The position numbers were made by a program, and so were the translations under genes. DNA of 64,000 nucleotides. Source: Scenedesmus sp. ARA3 (lineage: Eukaryota; Chlorophyta; Chlorophyceae; Sphaeropleales; Scenedesmaceae). This document shows, in pieces, positions 22,182 to 35,400 of this stretch (position 1 is the first letter of the stretch; the number at the start of each line of letters is the position of its first letter). The DNA is taken from NCBI GenBank assembly GCA_004335835.1, contig RWJK01001549.1:54534-118533 (forward strand), given 5' to 3'. Under the pieces are notes generated by a model that ran no database searches, was not told the origin of the DNA, and was given only the letters and a program-made list of their open reading frames with translations.

Positions 22182-25100
22182 ATGGCTGACCAGTGTGCAG
22201 AAGCCGAAGCAGCAGGCACTGTGGAGCCCCTGCAACTGCCTGCTGGGGGCAAGCCTAGCGTAGACTTTGTGAAGCAGCTGCAGCAGAGCATGCTTGACGC
22301 ATCCTGGAAGGGTGTGGGTGCACTGAGCCAGGTGGTGCCGGCCAAGCTAGTAACACAGATATTGACCAAGGTCTCCAACATACTTGATGCTGAGCCAACG
22401 CTGCTGGAGGTGGGCGGCCACTAATGCTGAAGAACTCGGCCGATGATGATAAAATTTTGCAGGCAGGGGACAAAAGTCCATGTTCAGAACCTTTTTCATC
22501 TAGGGCTGCCTGCTGCTGCTGCTGCTGCTGCTTCTGCTGCACTTTCCTGCAGGTCCAGCCCTCTGTGTCACAGCAGCGTGTCACTGTCGTGGGTGATACT
22601 CACGGGCAGTACATCGACCTCTGCCGCTTGTGAGTACCCAGGTGCAAAGCACACATGCCGACTTCGGCAACAGCAGTTATGCCACAGTCAGATGTGTATA
22701 ATACTTTAGGACACAAGCACACCAGCCAGGTCAGCAACAGCAGCAACGAAGGCAGCAAGTGCATCTGGACCTGTTCATGCAAGATGTTACAAGCCTGATG
22801 CTCAACTGCCCTGCCCTTACCAGGCCTGCCTTTTGTCAAAGTGGCAGTTTCATGAGTGGCCAGAGCAACGCCATGCTGTCCCGTATGCCGCTTGCTGTAA
22901 AAGAGTCTGCATGGCCTTGCGTTAGAAGATGTACCAAGCACATGGCCCTGGCATAACACGTGATGCTGCTGCTGCCGCTGCAGGTTTGACCTGTTTGGCC
23001 AGCCGTCAGCTGAGCGCATATTCATGTTCAATGGTGACTACGTTGACAGGGGGGCCTGGGGCGTGGAGACGCTGCTGCTGCTGGCTGCCTGGAAGTGGGC
23101 GCTGCCACGCAACGTGTACCTGCTGAGAGGGTGAGAGGCGCGCCTGCATGCCTGGCTGGAGGACTGTGTCGACAGCTTGGTGCTGTCTGCTGCGCAAGGC
23201 AGCTGGTCACAGCCTCACTGGTTATCAATGTGTGGTAGCAGCCAGAAGCAGCTTTGTACCGAGAACATATGTCGTGGCAGACAAGGCAGCTGCACTGTTG
23301 GTGAGGTCTTTCACAGCGCTGGGTGCTTGCGAGAATGATGATCTGCTGCACCACATGCGCTGCTGTGTACTGCAGCAACCACGAGGGCGCCTACTGCACC
23401 AAGCACTACGGCTTCTTTGCTGAGGTCATGGCCAAGTACGGCGCTGCAGGCAAGGTGAGCGCACAGATGCACAGCTGGTGACGAAGGGGTGCAGCTGCCA
23501 GAACACTCTGGCTGTCATGCCAGCAACCACATCTGTTGTAGGACGTGAGTGCTGCTGCAGTGCTGAAAGTCGGCAGCCCTGCCATTCATCGCAGTGGTAT
23601 CCCTGTGGCTCCTCCTGCAAAACCTGCCCATGCAGCTGCTGCTACTACTGCCGGAGACCTGACACATGCCTGTGGCTCTGTGCACCTGCAGACCATCTAC
23701 AAGAACATGCTGCGGCTGTTCTCACACCTGCCACTGGCTGCGCTGGTGGAGGCCAAGGTGCTCATCCTGCATGGCGGCCTGTTCAGGGCGCCTCCAGCCA
23801 AGACCAAGGGGCAGCCGCGCCCCAGGTGCATTCAGGACATCGATGGTGAGCTGACGCCCATCGAAGAGCGCATGCAGCAGCAGCGTCTGTCTCTATCGCC
23901 TGTAAAGCTCATAGTTTTGTGGCGCTGCTGCTGCTGCTTGCTGTGCAGAGGAGTCTCTGGAGCTGGGCACGCTGGACGACCTCAGGGCTGCTGGCAAGGG
24001 AGGTGAGCACTGGATTCACCAGCCCCGCTGCGCACTGGCGGGCCTGGTCAACCAGCAACAGATTGTGAGCTAGAAGCTGTTGTTGCATCGGACGGCATGC
24101 TTGAAGACATAGGCAGTGGATAGCCTTTGTTCACCTGGCGGCAAATCCTAGGCTTGCATTCAATCTGGCTGTCATGTGGTGAGCCTGTGAGGACTGCCAC
24201 TGCTGATTTTTCTTATGAGTGGTGCATGCTGTTGCGTGCAGGTGTGGACCCTGATCCAGACCATTCCCTGGCGCAGCTCATCGCCAGCGACCTGGTGTGG
24301 AGCGACCCCTCACCCACGGCAGGCATGGGGCACAACATGCTGCGCGGGGTTGGCCAGGTGTTTGGCCCGGATGTGACAGAGGTGAGCAGCCGCTGCAACA
24401 GCACTGGCTGCGGTACAACAGACATTGCACTGCCATTACGGGGCGCTGTGCTACACGTACAGCGTGACAGCCCTTTGAATGTGCAGGGCGTGTATCAGCA
24501 AGGAATCCACAGCAAGGTTCAGGATGTCATCAGCAGCACAGGTTGCACCCAAGCCTGCTGGTGCTCGTTAATCAGGCATATATGTTGCTGGTGCTGCCTG
24601 TAGCGCTTCCTGTCCCAGAACGGGCTGCGGCTGATCATCAGGTCGCACGAGGGCCCGGATGCGCGCCACAAGCGCGCCACGGAGCAGAAGATGCCCAGCG
24701 TGGGCAGCGGCTACTCAGTGGACCATGAGACACCCAGTGAGTGATGCGGCATGCGGGCACTTTGCTTCCAGTGCCGCTAGTAGCAGCACATGTGGACAGC
24801 TGCTACGCGGTGAACAGCGCCACACCAAGTGATTGCCCCAAGGCTGGACAAGTTTGTGGCAACAGCAAAGACGCCGGTTGGCTTGGGGAATGACCTAGCA
24901 AACAATGTGCGCAGCTTTACACTCTGTTGCATATATCAGGAGAGATGCACGTGAGCTTGGCTGTTGGAGGAGGTGTGTTTACCTACGTTGCTTATGCCTA
25001 CTGCTGCACTGCTGTCCACAGGCGGCAAGCTTGTGACACTGTTCTCTGCCCCAGACTACCCACAGGTGCGGCTGGGCACGTGCACCTGAGCATGCAGGGG

Positions 25101-25823
25101 ACGCGTGCGTTTGTGTGCAAATGTGCAGGCACGTGTGTCGGGAAGTGCGCATGAAATCAGTTGCTCCACTTGTCAGCCTTTGTTGCTCCATGACTGCTAC
25201 AGTCACGGCGTAGCGCCTGCAAGTCATGATGCTGACGCTGGCTGTGCTGCAATTTGCAACTTTCCTGCATCAATGGCACCGTGTCCAGTTTGCTGCTGAG
25301 GGCGAGGAGCGCTACCACAACAGGGCGGCAGTGCTGCACCTGTCAGCCCCCGACTACGCCACACCAGCAGTGGAGAGCTTCGAGGCGGTGCTGCCACGGC
25401 CAGAGGTGAGTGGGCAGACCCTTGTTTTGCACAGGGCTGGGGAGGTGGACGTGGCTTACTCCAAGCAGCTGCTACATTGGAGCAGGGTTTGCAAGCACTT
25501 GATGCAGAATAGGAGTACACTTTCAGTGCAGAGTGGTACTGTGCCTTGCTGTTAGACCTGTACTGGCATTGTTAGTATCTTGAAAAGGTTGTTGTGCTGG
25601 CGGCTGCCTGGTGCTGCTCCTGCTGCAGGCTGCGCCCTACTACGACACAGCGGGCGGCGCTGCTGACAGTGAGGAGTCCACAGAGAGCATGGGGCGGGAG
25701 CTGGAGCACCACAGCAGCGACACAGAGCAGGCATCACCTGTGGCAGCAGCAGGCATCAGCAACAGTAAGCAGCAAGTAGCAGCAGCTGCGCACGACAAAC
25801 CGCAGCAGGAGCAGCAGCAACAG

Positions 25824-25854
<31 letters not shown>

Positions 25855-25955
25855 ATGGCTGCCAGTCGCATCCGCTGCAGCAGGCGGCCCACTCGCCTAG
25901 CGCGGCCCGCAGCTCCAAGAAGAGCCGCACTGAGCAGGGTGCTGGAGCACGATAG
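22182..25955 (+). CDS. PPP-family serine/threonine protein phosphatase (PP5/PP7/PPEF-like), 11 exons
   Basis: The exons are 22182-22409, 22553-22629, 22984-23130, 23376-23454, 23692-23845, 23949-24002, 24242-24381, 24604-24736, 25022-25065, 25289-25405 and 25629-25955, totalling 1,500 nt and 499 residues with all phases consistent. The metal-binding PPP signatures are complete: GDTHG (90-94), GDYVDRG (119-125), RGNHE (150-154), the HGG histidine (204), DLVWSDP, and RSHE (306-309), followed by LFSAPDY. The enzyme should therefore hydrolyse phosphoserine/threonine using two metals. The N-terminal 75 residues are helical without TPR repeats, unlike PP5. After PRPEAAPYYD comes a tail of about 100 residues rich in Q, A and S. 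Closest families by eye are PP5, plant PP7 and PPEF; I cannot decide among them. No signal peptide is seen. Confidence 0.92.
22510..22532. repeat. Intronic (CTG)n tract before phosphatase exon 2
   Basis: About seven CTG units lie 20 bases upstream of the acceptor at 22552/22553, in the same sense-strand orientation as the tracts in VPS13 introns. Confidence 0.85.
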
Positions 25956-27352
25956 CAGCGTTGGCTACAAAGCCTGCGAGTCTCCAGCAGCTGGAGCCGC
26001 TTGTTGTAGTTTGCTAGGATCAGCTGGTTCATTGCTTAATGTCAGTTAGTGGTGCATGCCAGGGTGGAGGCAGGTGTACACCGTGATCGTGCTTTGTCTC
26101 AGAGGACTGAATTACTAGTAGTACTTCATAGCACGCTGAGAATGTTTATATACGCAACACCAGCCGTGTCAGCTTTGTGTTATTTGGCCACGCCTCTTCA
26201 GCTCGTCAGCTGTATCAGACAAGGCTTGGCAGGGATTTTCCTGATCCTGTCTGTGCTCTCCTGATTTTTTCCCTGTTGCAAGCACAATGACTTTTCCTCT
26301 CATGTTGCAAGCAACGCAATCAGGCTGCACCAGCTGGATCATCTGGGTGTCCCTTGGCTGCCAGTCAACGCATATGGCAAATGCGCAGAACATCTCCTGT
26401 GTTTTCTGGCCGTGGCACGCATCATGCAGTGGCACAACTCCGGCGTTGTGTTCATCTATGCACGTGCTTCAATTTTGTGCATCTGAGGGACTGCCATAGT
26501 TTGTCGCTCAACAAGCCGTGCAGCATGGGTGTTGACAGAGAGTTTGGTGAGCCGACCGCTGCGATGGCCATGTCTCCCACTTGTTGCGAATGTGGTAGTG
26601 GTGGGCAACAAAAGCCTTCATGATGCACCAGCAACATGGTTGCAGACTCCAGGTCCATGGCGACGTTGCTATGGCTTAAATGGTAACATGATGATGATGA
26701 TGGTTGCAGACTCCAGGCCTACATGTGCCTGGCGCACAACCCCAGGTGCCACCTCAGTGAATGTTGGGCCGTTATCAACCACGTTTGTAACCGTTGTAGA
26801 CTGCATCATGCCATGATGGCATGCCTATCATTACGGAGCCCAAGGTTACCGTTGTTAACAGCACTGTCTGATGAGGCGCGGCGCCTCTGTTGCAAGTGTC
26901 CGAAGCCAGGCATTGCTTAATTTTATGGAGTTGAATTTCAGCATCAGCACCGTCGATGACACGTCAACTTTAACGGGTAACTTGCTTTCCCACAGCATCG
27001 TCACCCTTCAGCAATGCATGTTGCCCTCAAATGTCACATTATGATATTTGACACGCCTGGCCATCTGCAACAAGCATCATCAAGTAACTTTCATGCTGAA
27101 TCGATGCAACACAATCCCGTCGTGTAGACAGAGCATTAACCATGGCATGGCACAGCCACTGAGTGTGAACACGTCAGCGCTGCGTGCCAGCTGCTATGCA
27201 CTTGATTGATGATCACCACCACCATCGCATTCACCACACCGTACTGGCTGAGCCATGCAACATGCCGCGCCCAAGCATGCAGCTGCAGCGTCTCAGCTGC
27301 TGTACTGCTAACACAGGTGTTAGCAGGTGTGTACTGCTGCTGCTTGCACCAC
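25956..27352. other. Intergenic, no supported gene
   Basis: Downstream of the phosphatase. Short open frames on both strands have no family resemblance. A TGTAA at 26786-26790 could be a distant polyadenylation signal. An 18-bp direct repeat (atggttgcagactccagg) occurs at 26636-26653 and 26700-26717. The base composition is more AT-rich than the genes. Confidence 0.5.
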
Positions 27353-27794
27353 TCAATGCCCGCCTGCAGCAGCATCAGTACTGCCTTGACTTGCTGCTGG
27401 TTCCTGTGTCTGTTGCTGCTGCTGCTGCTGCTGCTTCGACGTTGATGATGCTGGTGCATCTCCTTGCGGCAGCACCGGCATGTCGGTCGCAGGCTTTTGT
27501 GGTCGCCGCCTGTGGACCTTCTTAGCTGTTATCACGGTGCCATTGCCACTGCTGCCGTCTGCTGCTGGCAGCGGTGGTTGCAGGACCACTGAGTGTTGCT
27601 GCAGCACCAATGGCGTAGCAGCTTTGCTGCTGGCTGCAAGCACAGTTCTTGTGTTGTGCACGCCCTGCATGCAACACGGCACAGTGGCAGGCGCAGCAAG
27701 GCTGAAGTTACATGCCTAGACCAAGCACACCAGCACACTTCCTCAGGAGGGCTGATGAACTCCTGCTGCGCGCAGGAGCAGCAATGAGACGCAT
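27353..27794 (-). CDS. Hypothetical small protein, possible two-exon gene
   Basis: A start at 27794 gives MRLIAAPARSRSSSALLRKCA, which has no acidic residues and resembles an organelle presequence, then meets a GTGTGC donor near 27731. An acceptor at 27634 would join in frame to 27633-27353, encoding a Q- and A-rich tail with VITAKKVHRRRPQKPATD. The product would be about 114 residues. I recognise no domain. The model rests only on the in-frame join, so it may be chance. Confidence 0.25.
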
Positions 27795-27933
27795 AGGGTA
27801 TATTGCGACACAGTCAAGCAATCAAGACACACATCAAGCTGCAAAATGATATGAACTACAAGAGCTGCAAAACTGCTGTTAGTCAATGGCTAGTCAATGT
27901 GTACTGGTCACTGAGGCACGTGCATGCTAGCGC

Positions 27934-28158
27934 TCATGTAAGCATACATCTGTTGAGTCCTCGACCATCCTGAGCTGCTGCAGTCTGTGTCTGCATGTTA
28001 CGCATCTTCCTCATCACAGGGGAAGCACCAACCTCTGCATAGCCCCATGTGTACGCTAAGCAACCCGCTGTTGTGATGACCAGGATGCTGATGGTCAGCC
28101 GTGCCAGCCCCTCACGCTCAAGGTATCCATTCGCCCACTGGCTAACTAAACGACCCAT
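27934..28158 (-). CDS. Hypothetical 74-residue single-membrane-span protein
   Basis: An uninterrupted frame starts MGRLVSQWANGYLEREGLARL, continues with a hydrophobic segment TISILVITTAGCLAYTWGYA (about residues 22-41) and then a basic stretch RKMRNMQ. The arrangement suits a small organelle inner-membrane protein, but I recognise no family. No intron is needed. It could be part of a larger gene or a chance frame. Confidence 0.35.
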   Translation of the reverse strand: MGRLVSQWANGYLEREGLARLTISILVITTAGCLAYTWGYAEVGASPVMRKMRNMQTQTAAAQDGRGLNRCMLT

Positions 28159-29419
28159 GCAGAATCACTGATGGTTGCTGTCAACGGCACCAGCTGCTGG
28201 TTGCTTCAGCAGCAACAGCAGCAGCACCCAGCAGGTAGGTTGCCTGGCATCTCTGTCTCACAAATGCTTGATACTGCACGCGTTGGAGGTTTCAAAGTGC
28301 AAAAGGTTGCTTTACGTGTCTCTCCTGCGTGAAGCGCCAAGACATCAACCGGGAAAGTACTGCCGGAGGTTGGAATAGGCGAGGCAGCACGGGATACAGT
28401 GTAACTGTCAAAGTTCAAAGTGTTAGCAGCAGCAAAATCGTGGCCGTGTCTGACACCAAAGACCACGTGTTGATAGTCGACCTTCCCGACACTGAGCCCC
28501 AACTGACCGTTGTCATGAACATCTGTGCGACTGGCAGTCCCAGACAGAGACAAAGCACTGAAACATGGGTTATCTGCCACCAGCACGCTCCACATCAGTG
28601 CAAGCCATCAACACCTGCTCCATTGCAGCTGGTGCCAGAGTGCAGGGTTCTGCACCATGCCTGCTGGTGACAGCATGCTTGCATGACGATGCTACATGCC
28701 ACCATGCACCTTTGGACATGACAGCAACTTCCACAACAACAGCTGCCCATACTTGTAAGACGCGCGCTGAGCTATAAACAGCAGCAGCGACGCATGCTGC
28801 ACCATCAGGCAGGCTGGATACCCATGCTCCTGGTGCCACATTAACAAGCTGGGAAAAGCCACCAGCTTCAGCTTTCAACAGGCACCAACTTCCAGTAAGA
28901 TGTGGCTGGTGCAGCGGCCTCGAGCACACAAGCACCTGCAAGGTCCTGGACTACTCAGCCAGCTACCTTGCAACCCCTGTGAGCACAGCGCGCTTAGAAC
29001 ACAAACCAGGTTCGCTCTGCAAAGCCAGCACAACTCGAGTACTTGAAGTACCGGCGGCGCCCCAAGCCCTGCTTGAAGCACAGTAAAACGCTCCCCACTC
29101 TAGATGCACTCCAAGGCTACACCTGCATGTACAAACAAACTCCTGCTGCACAGCAACACCTGTAGCAGCAATTTGCATCTGAACATCAACAGCCAAACAC
29201 CTCAAACCAGCTGACCCCACACCCTTGCCCCAAACCTGCCTACCCTACCAACCACCATGCGCAGCCACTAACCTGCAAGCACATGGCAACCACCAGAGGC
29301 ATGCCCATCAAAACGCAACGCGCACAAGCCACAAGACCTCTGCATCAGACCGTTGCCAGCTTCGCTAATCTAGCAGCACCAAACGCCATCACGCCAGCCC
29401 CGCCCCGTCCAGTCCCGCC
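28159..29419. other. Intergenic / likely SF3B1 3' UTR, no supported gene
   Basis: Lies between the SF3B1 stop and the small hypothetical gene. Overlapping open frames at 28206-28595 (minus) and 28329-28670 (plus) have no family resemblance. The part nearest SF3B1 (about 28860-29419) is A/C-rich on the plus strand, as expected for a transcribed minus-strand 3' UTR, but I find no clear polyadenylation signal. Confidence 0.45.
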
Positions 29420-32400
29420 TCACAGCAGCAGGTCCAGCTCGTGGCGGCTGTAGGTGTTGGCGCCGTCCTCGCTGTCGGGGAAGCGCGGCGCAAACGCCAC
29501 CAGCGCGTCCTGCGCGCCGATGTACAGGTTGTTGTACACCTTCCAGTACGTCTGGCGCACCTTGCGCGCAGGGTGGAACAGGCCCTGCACGGGTGGCAGG
29601 ACGAGGCGGATGCACAGGCAGGCAGAGTTGATGGTCCAATCACCGGCTAGTCAGATATCATTTGAAGACAGGGTGCTGCTGCTGGGTGCGCAGCACAGTA
29701 CAAATAGCAGCTGAATTAAACGCAGGAAGCAGGCATGCTGCAGCCGGCAACGAATGCTGGACATGCAGCCCTCCTTTCACCCCACTGCCGCCAGTGATAC
29801 CTGAACCTCAACTCAAGCATCACATGGTGCACGCCCCAACCCCCACCCCCGCACCTGCAGCGTGTAGTGCAGCACCACGCAGGGCCCCAGGCTGAGCCTG
29901 CAGCCGTCGATGGCGCCCATGACGCCGTTGATGAGGTGCGGGCTGTCCTCAAACACGTTGGGCCACACGTAGTTGAGCAGGTGCAGCAGCGCGTCCTCGC
30001 AGCCCAGCCCAGGCACGCCCATGGCCATGTGCTGCACCACGCTGGCAGCGGTCTGCCGGTGCACCAGGTCGCGGTCCGACAGCGCGTCCTGGGTGGGTGC
30101 AAGTAAAGAGTGGCACAACGTCAGATACTGCACTTCAGAGCATGGCGTGCTGCTGTTTCTCACATCATCGCCCTGGCTCACTGTGTGCGCATGGTGTAGC
30201 AAGCATGCTGTCCTTAGCTTAGTCGCAAACTGCACCCCTGGCAGCTCTGCCACCACTGCAACAGCCTGCAATCCAGCCTGAGCACCCTGCCCTGGCCACT
30301 TCCCTGCCGCCTTACCTGCAGCAGCGGCGTGACCGCGTAGATGTAGTCCTTGCCCATCTCCCCGATGTACTCAAACATGAACGACAGCGCCTTCAGCACG
30401 CCTGCAGACAGCAGCAGCAGCCGCAGCGGCAGCACGGCAGCAGAGACATGGTGAGGTGCGCTGACAGCAGAGGTGCATACAACAACCCGCAACATGCTGT
30501 TGAACATGCATACTGCCGCTGCTTTCTTCATGCCACTGCTTACTCTGCAACACTCCCTGATGAAGCATGTAGCATCATTGCTCCCAAACCAGCTTATTGC
30601 ACCCATTCACCCCCACCCATGCCAGTACAGCCACACACCCCAGCTGACCAGCTGACCAGCCACCTGGCCCGCGCCTCACCGTTCTGCACGTTGAGCTCGG
30701 GCACCCTGTACTCGTTCATGAGCGCCGGCAGCACCGTGAAGGGCGCGCACGTCTCCGCCACAATCGCAATCGCCACCGTGGTGCACACGCGGTTCTGGCG
30801 CTCCTGCACCTTGAGGTTGTTCAGCAGCGTGACCAGCACGTCCTGCGGGCCGATGGCCTTGGCGATGTAGCCAAAGGTGTTGACGGTGGCGCGCCGGATG
30901 GCCTTCTTGTGCGCCTTGAGCATGTCCAGCAGCTCGAAGCAGATGCGCATCCACTCGCGCGCGGGCACGTACTCCGCGCCGCGGTCTGCGATGCGTCCCA
31001 CCAGGTCGATGCAGTTCTCCTGCACCTTCTCGTGCCTGCAAAGGGAGTGTGTGTTTGGGGGAGAATGGCAGGGGGGAGCAACAGCAAGCCGTCAGTGAGC
31101 ACAAGACCCAGCAGGCATCCACATCATCAAATATGCAGTCGACAAAAAGTACTCACTGCACTACTGTACATCAGCATGTTGCACAGCTGTACCTCTGCCA
31201 GCTGCTGCAGCGCGCCCCCGCACCTGTTCTTGAGGATGGGCGTGAGGCGCGGCAGCAGCTCCTTGATGGGCGGCGTCATGCGGCTCATGCCGATCACGTT
31301 GACCACGCCCTTCAGCGCGCCCAGGATGCTGCCCAGCACCTCGGGGTACTGCGAGGGTGCAGGTGAAGAGGCAAGGCAGGGGCAGGTGAGCAGGTTGCCG
31401 GCGCCACACATGACAGAACAGTGTCGCCAGCATCTTCTCAAAGCAGCCCTGCGTGTTGCGCTGTGCAGCCGAACCTGGCAGTACCCTCAATGTACGCAGC
31501 TGCAGACACGATTACTGCTGCAGTGGCAGCGCTGCGACATCACGCCGCCACCCGCTGCCCAGCTGTGCCCTGCGCTTGGTGCTGTCCATAGTGCTGGCCC
31601 AGCATCCCTTCCCCAGCCGCCCTCACCTCCTCTCCCAGGTACTCGTACAGCACCCCAACACCAGCCACCCAGGCCCGCCACCTGCCCCCCTCACCTCCTC
31701 TCCCAGGTACTCGTACAGCACCACGCCCAGGTGCCCCAGCAGCTGCTCCTCCTCGCAGGCCTTGAGCACGGGCGCGATGCGCGCGATGAGATCAGCGGCC
31801 TGCTGCCTGATCTTGGCGGCCTTGTTGTTGAGCCGCCACTTGATGGTGCCGCAAATCTGAGGCAGGTAGGGCTTGGCGCGGCGCCCCAGGGCGTTGACCA
31901 CGGTGCCGAAGCCGTTGAGCATCACGTTCGCGTCGTCGCCCACCTGCAGGCCGGGCAGTGAAGGCAGGCATGTGAGTGAGACATGTGAAACACTGGCAGG
32001 CAGCTGCAAGCTATGACCAAGACAAGTTGAAGGAAAGAGCACAACCAAACCCTGCAGTAGTGCAGTAAGCAAGACCAACCAGCACTGTTGCTGAGCACCA
32101 GCATGCGCCACACCACGATTGTGCACACACGGTCACAATCTGCTGAAATCTGCTGAAACTAGCCTTCCACCCAACAGAGGGCTGCACACCTCCACAACTA
32201 TTCTACACAACAGAACATCTGCAGCAAGATGCCCGGCCCCTCAGCCCTGGCCGCCGCACCTGCTCCTGGAAGGCGTACAGGATGCCGTCCACCAGCAGCT
32301 CCTCCAGCCGCGCATCGATGTCGGCAGCGCCCAGCGCGGACACCACCTTGTCGATGGTCTCCATCACCATGCGCCTGTAGGGCTCAGCCTCATCCTTGAG

Positions 32401-35400
32401 GTCCTCCACCACACGCCCCACGATCTCACTCACACCCACCTGCAGCCAGGGGGCGGGCAGGACATGACAGCCAGCAGCCGTACACAGCAGTGCGTGAGTG
32501 CAGCGGCATTAAGTGGCGGGCGCAGCAAGCATGGCGCTGGGCAGCCACATGGGTGACCATGTAGTACACATGAGCAAAGACAGGCGTGTGGAGCACACTG
32601 CTAGTGTCTTGCATGTGCATATGCATGGCACGTGCACCTGCAACAGGCCCCTCTACCACAGCACGTATCACAGCAGACATTCTCTCCAGCATCAACAGTC
32701 CACAGTGCAATGAAGCCTCGCTGTTGTCTCCTCCCCCCGCACCTTGTTGGCCAGTGCCACGGTGGTCTCCACCAGCGCCCTGTAGTTGCGCCTGTCCAGC
32801 GCCATGCGCCGCTGCCAGAAGCAGCGGAAGAACTCAGGCAGCACCTCCGTCTTGATGTACTCCGGCTCCACGCCCTCAGTGCCCACGCACTGCTGCACCA
32901 CCTGCAGCAGTGAGCCACGACAGTGCAAGGGCAGTGCAAGTGCACAGCGTCAACCAGAGTAATTGGGTACAACACACAGTACATGCCGAATTGACAGCCA
33001 TTTGCTGAGCACTCAAATGCCAAATACGTAGCCATGACGTAGCCCCAGCAAGCAGGCTCGCACAGACATAAACATGACTATCCTTTCCTCCATGCCGCCA
33101 GCAGTCCACAACCCGCGGTCGTTACACCTGCTGCCTCAGCATGTCGCTCACCCATCCTCCCTCCTACAATTCCCCAACCCGTCCCCGCCCTTGCCACACG
33201 CAGTGCGCCCTGCACCCCTGGTCCTCTGGGCCCCCGGCCCACCTTGAGCACAATCTTCTTCATCTCCTCGTCTGGCGTCGCGAACTCGCGCTTGAGCACC
33301 ACCATGACCTCCCTGGTATAATAGAACGCGTGCTCCGCGTCCATGAGCGGGATGATGAAGCCGATGCACTTGAGGAAGGCCGCCAGCACCTTGCCGCGCA
33401 GGCTGCGGATGCCGCGCCACAGCGGCTCAAGCACGTCGTCAAAGGACTCGATGCCGTAGGGCGAGGCCGCCTCAGCCAGCGCCGCCAGGCTCAGGCTGGT
33501 GATGGTCTTCACCTGCAGGTGGGAGGCGGCAAGCGGGGACGGGGGAGCGGGGAGGCAGCAGCATGTTCAGTGACAGTTGCAGTGGCAGCAGTAGCAGCTC
33601 CATTGCTAGCAAGCTGCTTCAGCAACATGGAGCAGAACAGGTGCACAGAAAAGCGAGGCCGCTCAAGCATGCCGGTGGCACATGCCTCCATGACCAGTAG
33701 CCGCAGCAGCCAGCAACACACTCCTCGGCACAGCAACCCCCCCACACGCCCCTGCCGCCCCGCCCAGCCGCACCTTCTGGTTCTCGTCCTTGAGCCCGTG
33801 CTTGATGATGTCCACCAGTGCTTTGAGGTGCGGCAGCACGGCGCAGCCCATCAGGATGGCGATCTGCTGCACGATCTTGATGCCCGTGTGGCGCGCCTGC
33901 CAGCTCTTCTTGCTCAGGCACACCGCCTTGAGGAAGGGCAGCAGCGCGGGGATGCCCAGCGCGCTCGCCACCACGCTGCAGGCAGGGGCACAGCAGCACG
34001 CGGGCAGGAGGGAAGCAGGCAGAGCAGAGCAGGATGTGGCACGTCAGCATCCCAGTAGGAGCATCTGCGCCGCTCAACAACCTTTGGCATCCACAAAGAA
34101 ACCAAACGGCCGCAGTGACAAACACAAGTCATGGCAGGCAACGCAGCGCAGCATGCCGCCGGCCACATGCCCACAGCGCACCCGCAGTGCAGCGCCCGCT
34201 CACCTGAACGCGCGCGCCGTGGTGTTGCGCACGTACTCGTCGATGTTGTCGATGTCTGGGCGCATCGCGGCGATCATCTGCGCCAGGCCCGCGGCCTTGG
34301 CCAGGTTGGCGATGATCTCGCGGCCCTCCACGCGCGCGTAGTAGTCCTCGTCAATCAGCAGCGGCTCGATGACCACCAGGATCTTGTGCACGTACGGCCG
34401 CACCAGCTCGTCCAGCTTATACAGGATCCTGGGTTGGGTTGGGAAGGGGGGGAGGCAGCGCCGGGAGGAGAGCACAGTGGTAGTGAGCACAGTGCATGAA
34501 GCAGCATGCCTGAATTGCCTGATTTGTTTCGCCATTCCAGCAGCTGCAATGGGGGGCTGCAAGAACAAATGGCAAATGCCAGGCGGCAATAGGAGCAGCA
34601 GATACTGCCAGGGCATATGCAAGCAAGCACGGTGCGCCGCCCGCACCTGTCGATGACCTTGACCAGCAGGTGGCGCTCCTGGTCCTCCAGCGTGGGCGTC
34701 ATCAGCAGCGGCAGGATCTGGTCAAACAGCGCCTTGGCGCCAAAGTCACGCGCCTTCTCAGTGAGCTGGCGCAGCGCGCTCTTGCGCTGCGGCGGCGTGC
34801 CGTTCTTGACCTTGAGCAGCAGCTTCATGATCTTACGCTCCTTGGCCTCCTCAGCTGACAGCTCAGCCTCATCCACAGCCTCCATCAGCTTGCCAAAGAT
34901 CTGGCGGGAACACAGGTAGCAGGGCGGCAGGGAACGAGGCACACGCAGGGCGGTAGAGTGAAACCAAGGCATGCCAGGTGCAGCACTGGTTGCAGCACAA
35001 TGATTCCCCTGCTCAGCAGCACATGCATACAGCCACAGCTAACTGGCAGACGCTGCACATATGTTGACTGCAAAGGGCAGTCGACCACAATGCACAAATG
35101 CCTCAGCCAGCACCAAGGCCCCAACCAGCCAGCACTAAGAGCCAGCCAGCGCTAACAGCAGCAGCAGCAGCGCCTCACCGCCTGGTCCTCTGGTTTCAGC
35201 TCAGGCAGCCCCTCAGGCATCTCAGCGCCGCCGTACACCTGCTTCAGGCCCTCCGTCTCGCTAGGGATGCTGTACATGGGCGTGCCTGGCACCCCGCCAA
35301 ACATGCCGGGCGTGGGTGTTGCCATGAGCTTGCGCGCAGGCGTGTAGATGGGCTGGTAGCCTGCTGGTGGCGGCAGCACCTTGTAGCCCTGCGGGTGGCG

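Noticed and set aside
25956..27352. tRNA or snRNA genes in the AT-richer intergenic stretches
   Set aside because: Reading both strands I found no cloverleaf-compatible A/B-box pair or U-rich snRNA motif; a covariance search would be needed to exclude them.
28206..28670. Overlapping plus and minus open frames of 113-129 codons
   Set aside because: Neither shows a recognisable motif, and the minus frame ends in a Cys run that comes from a CAG tract.
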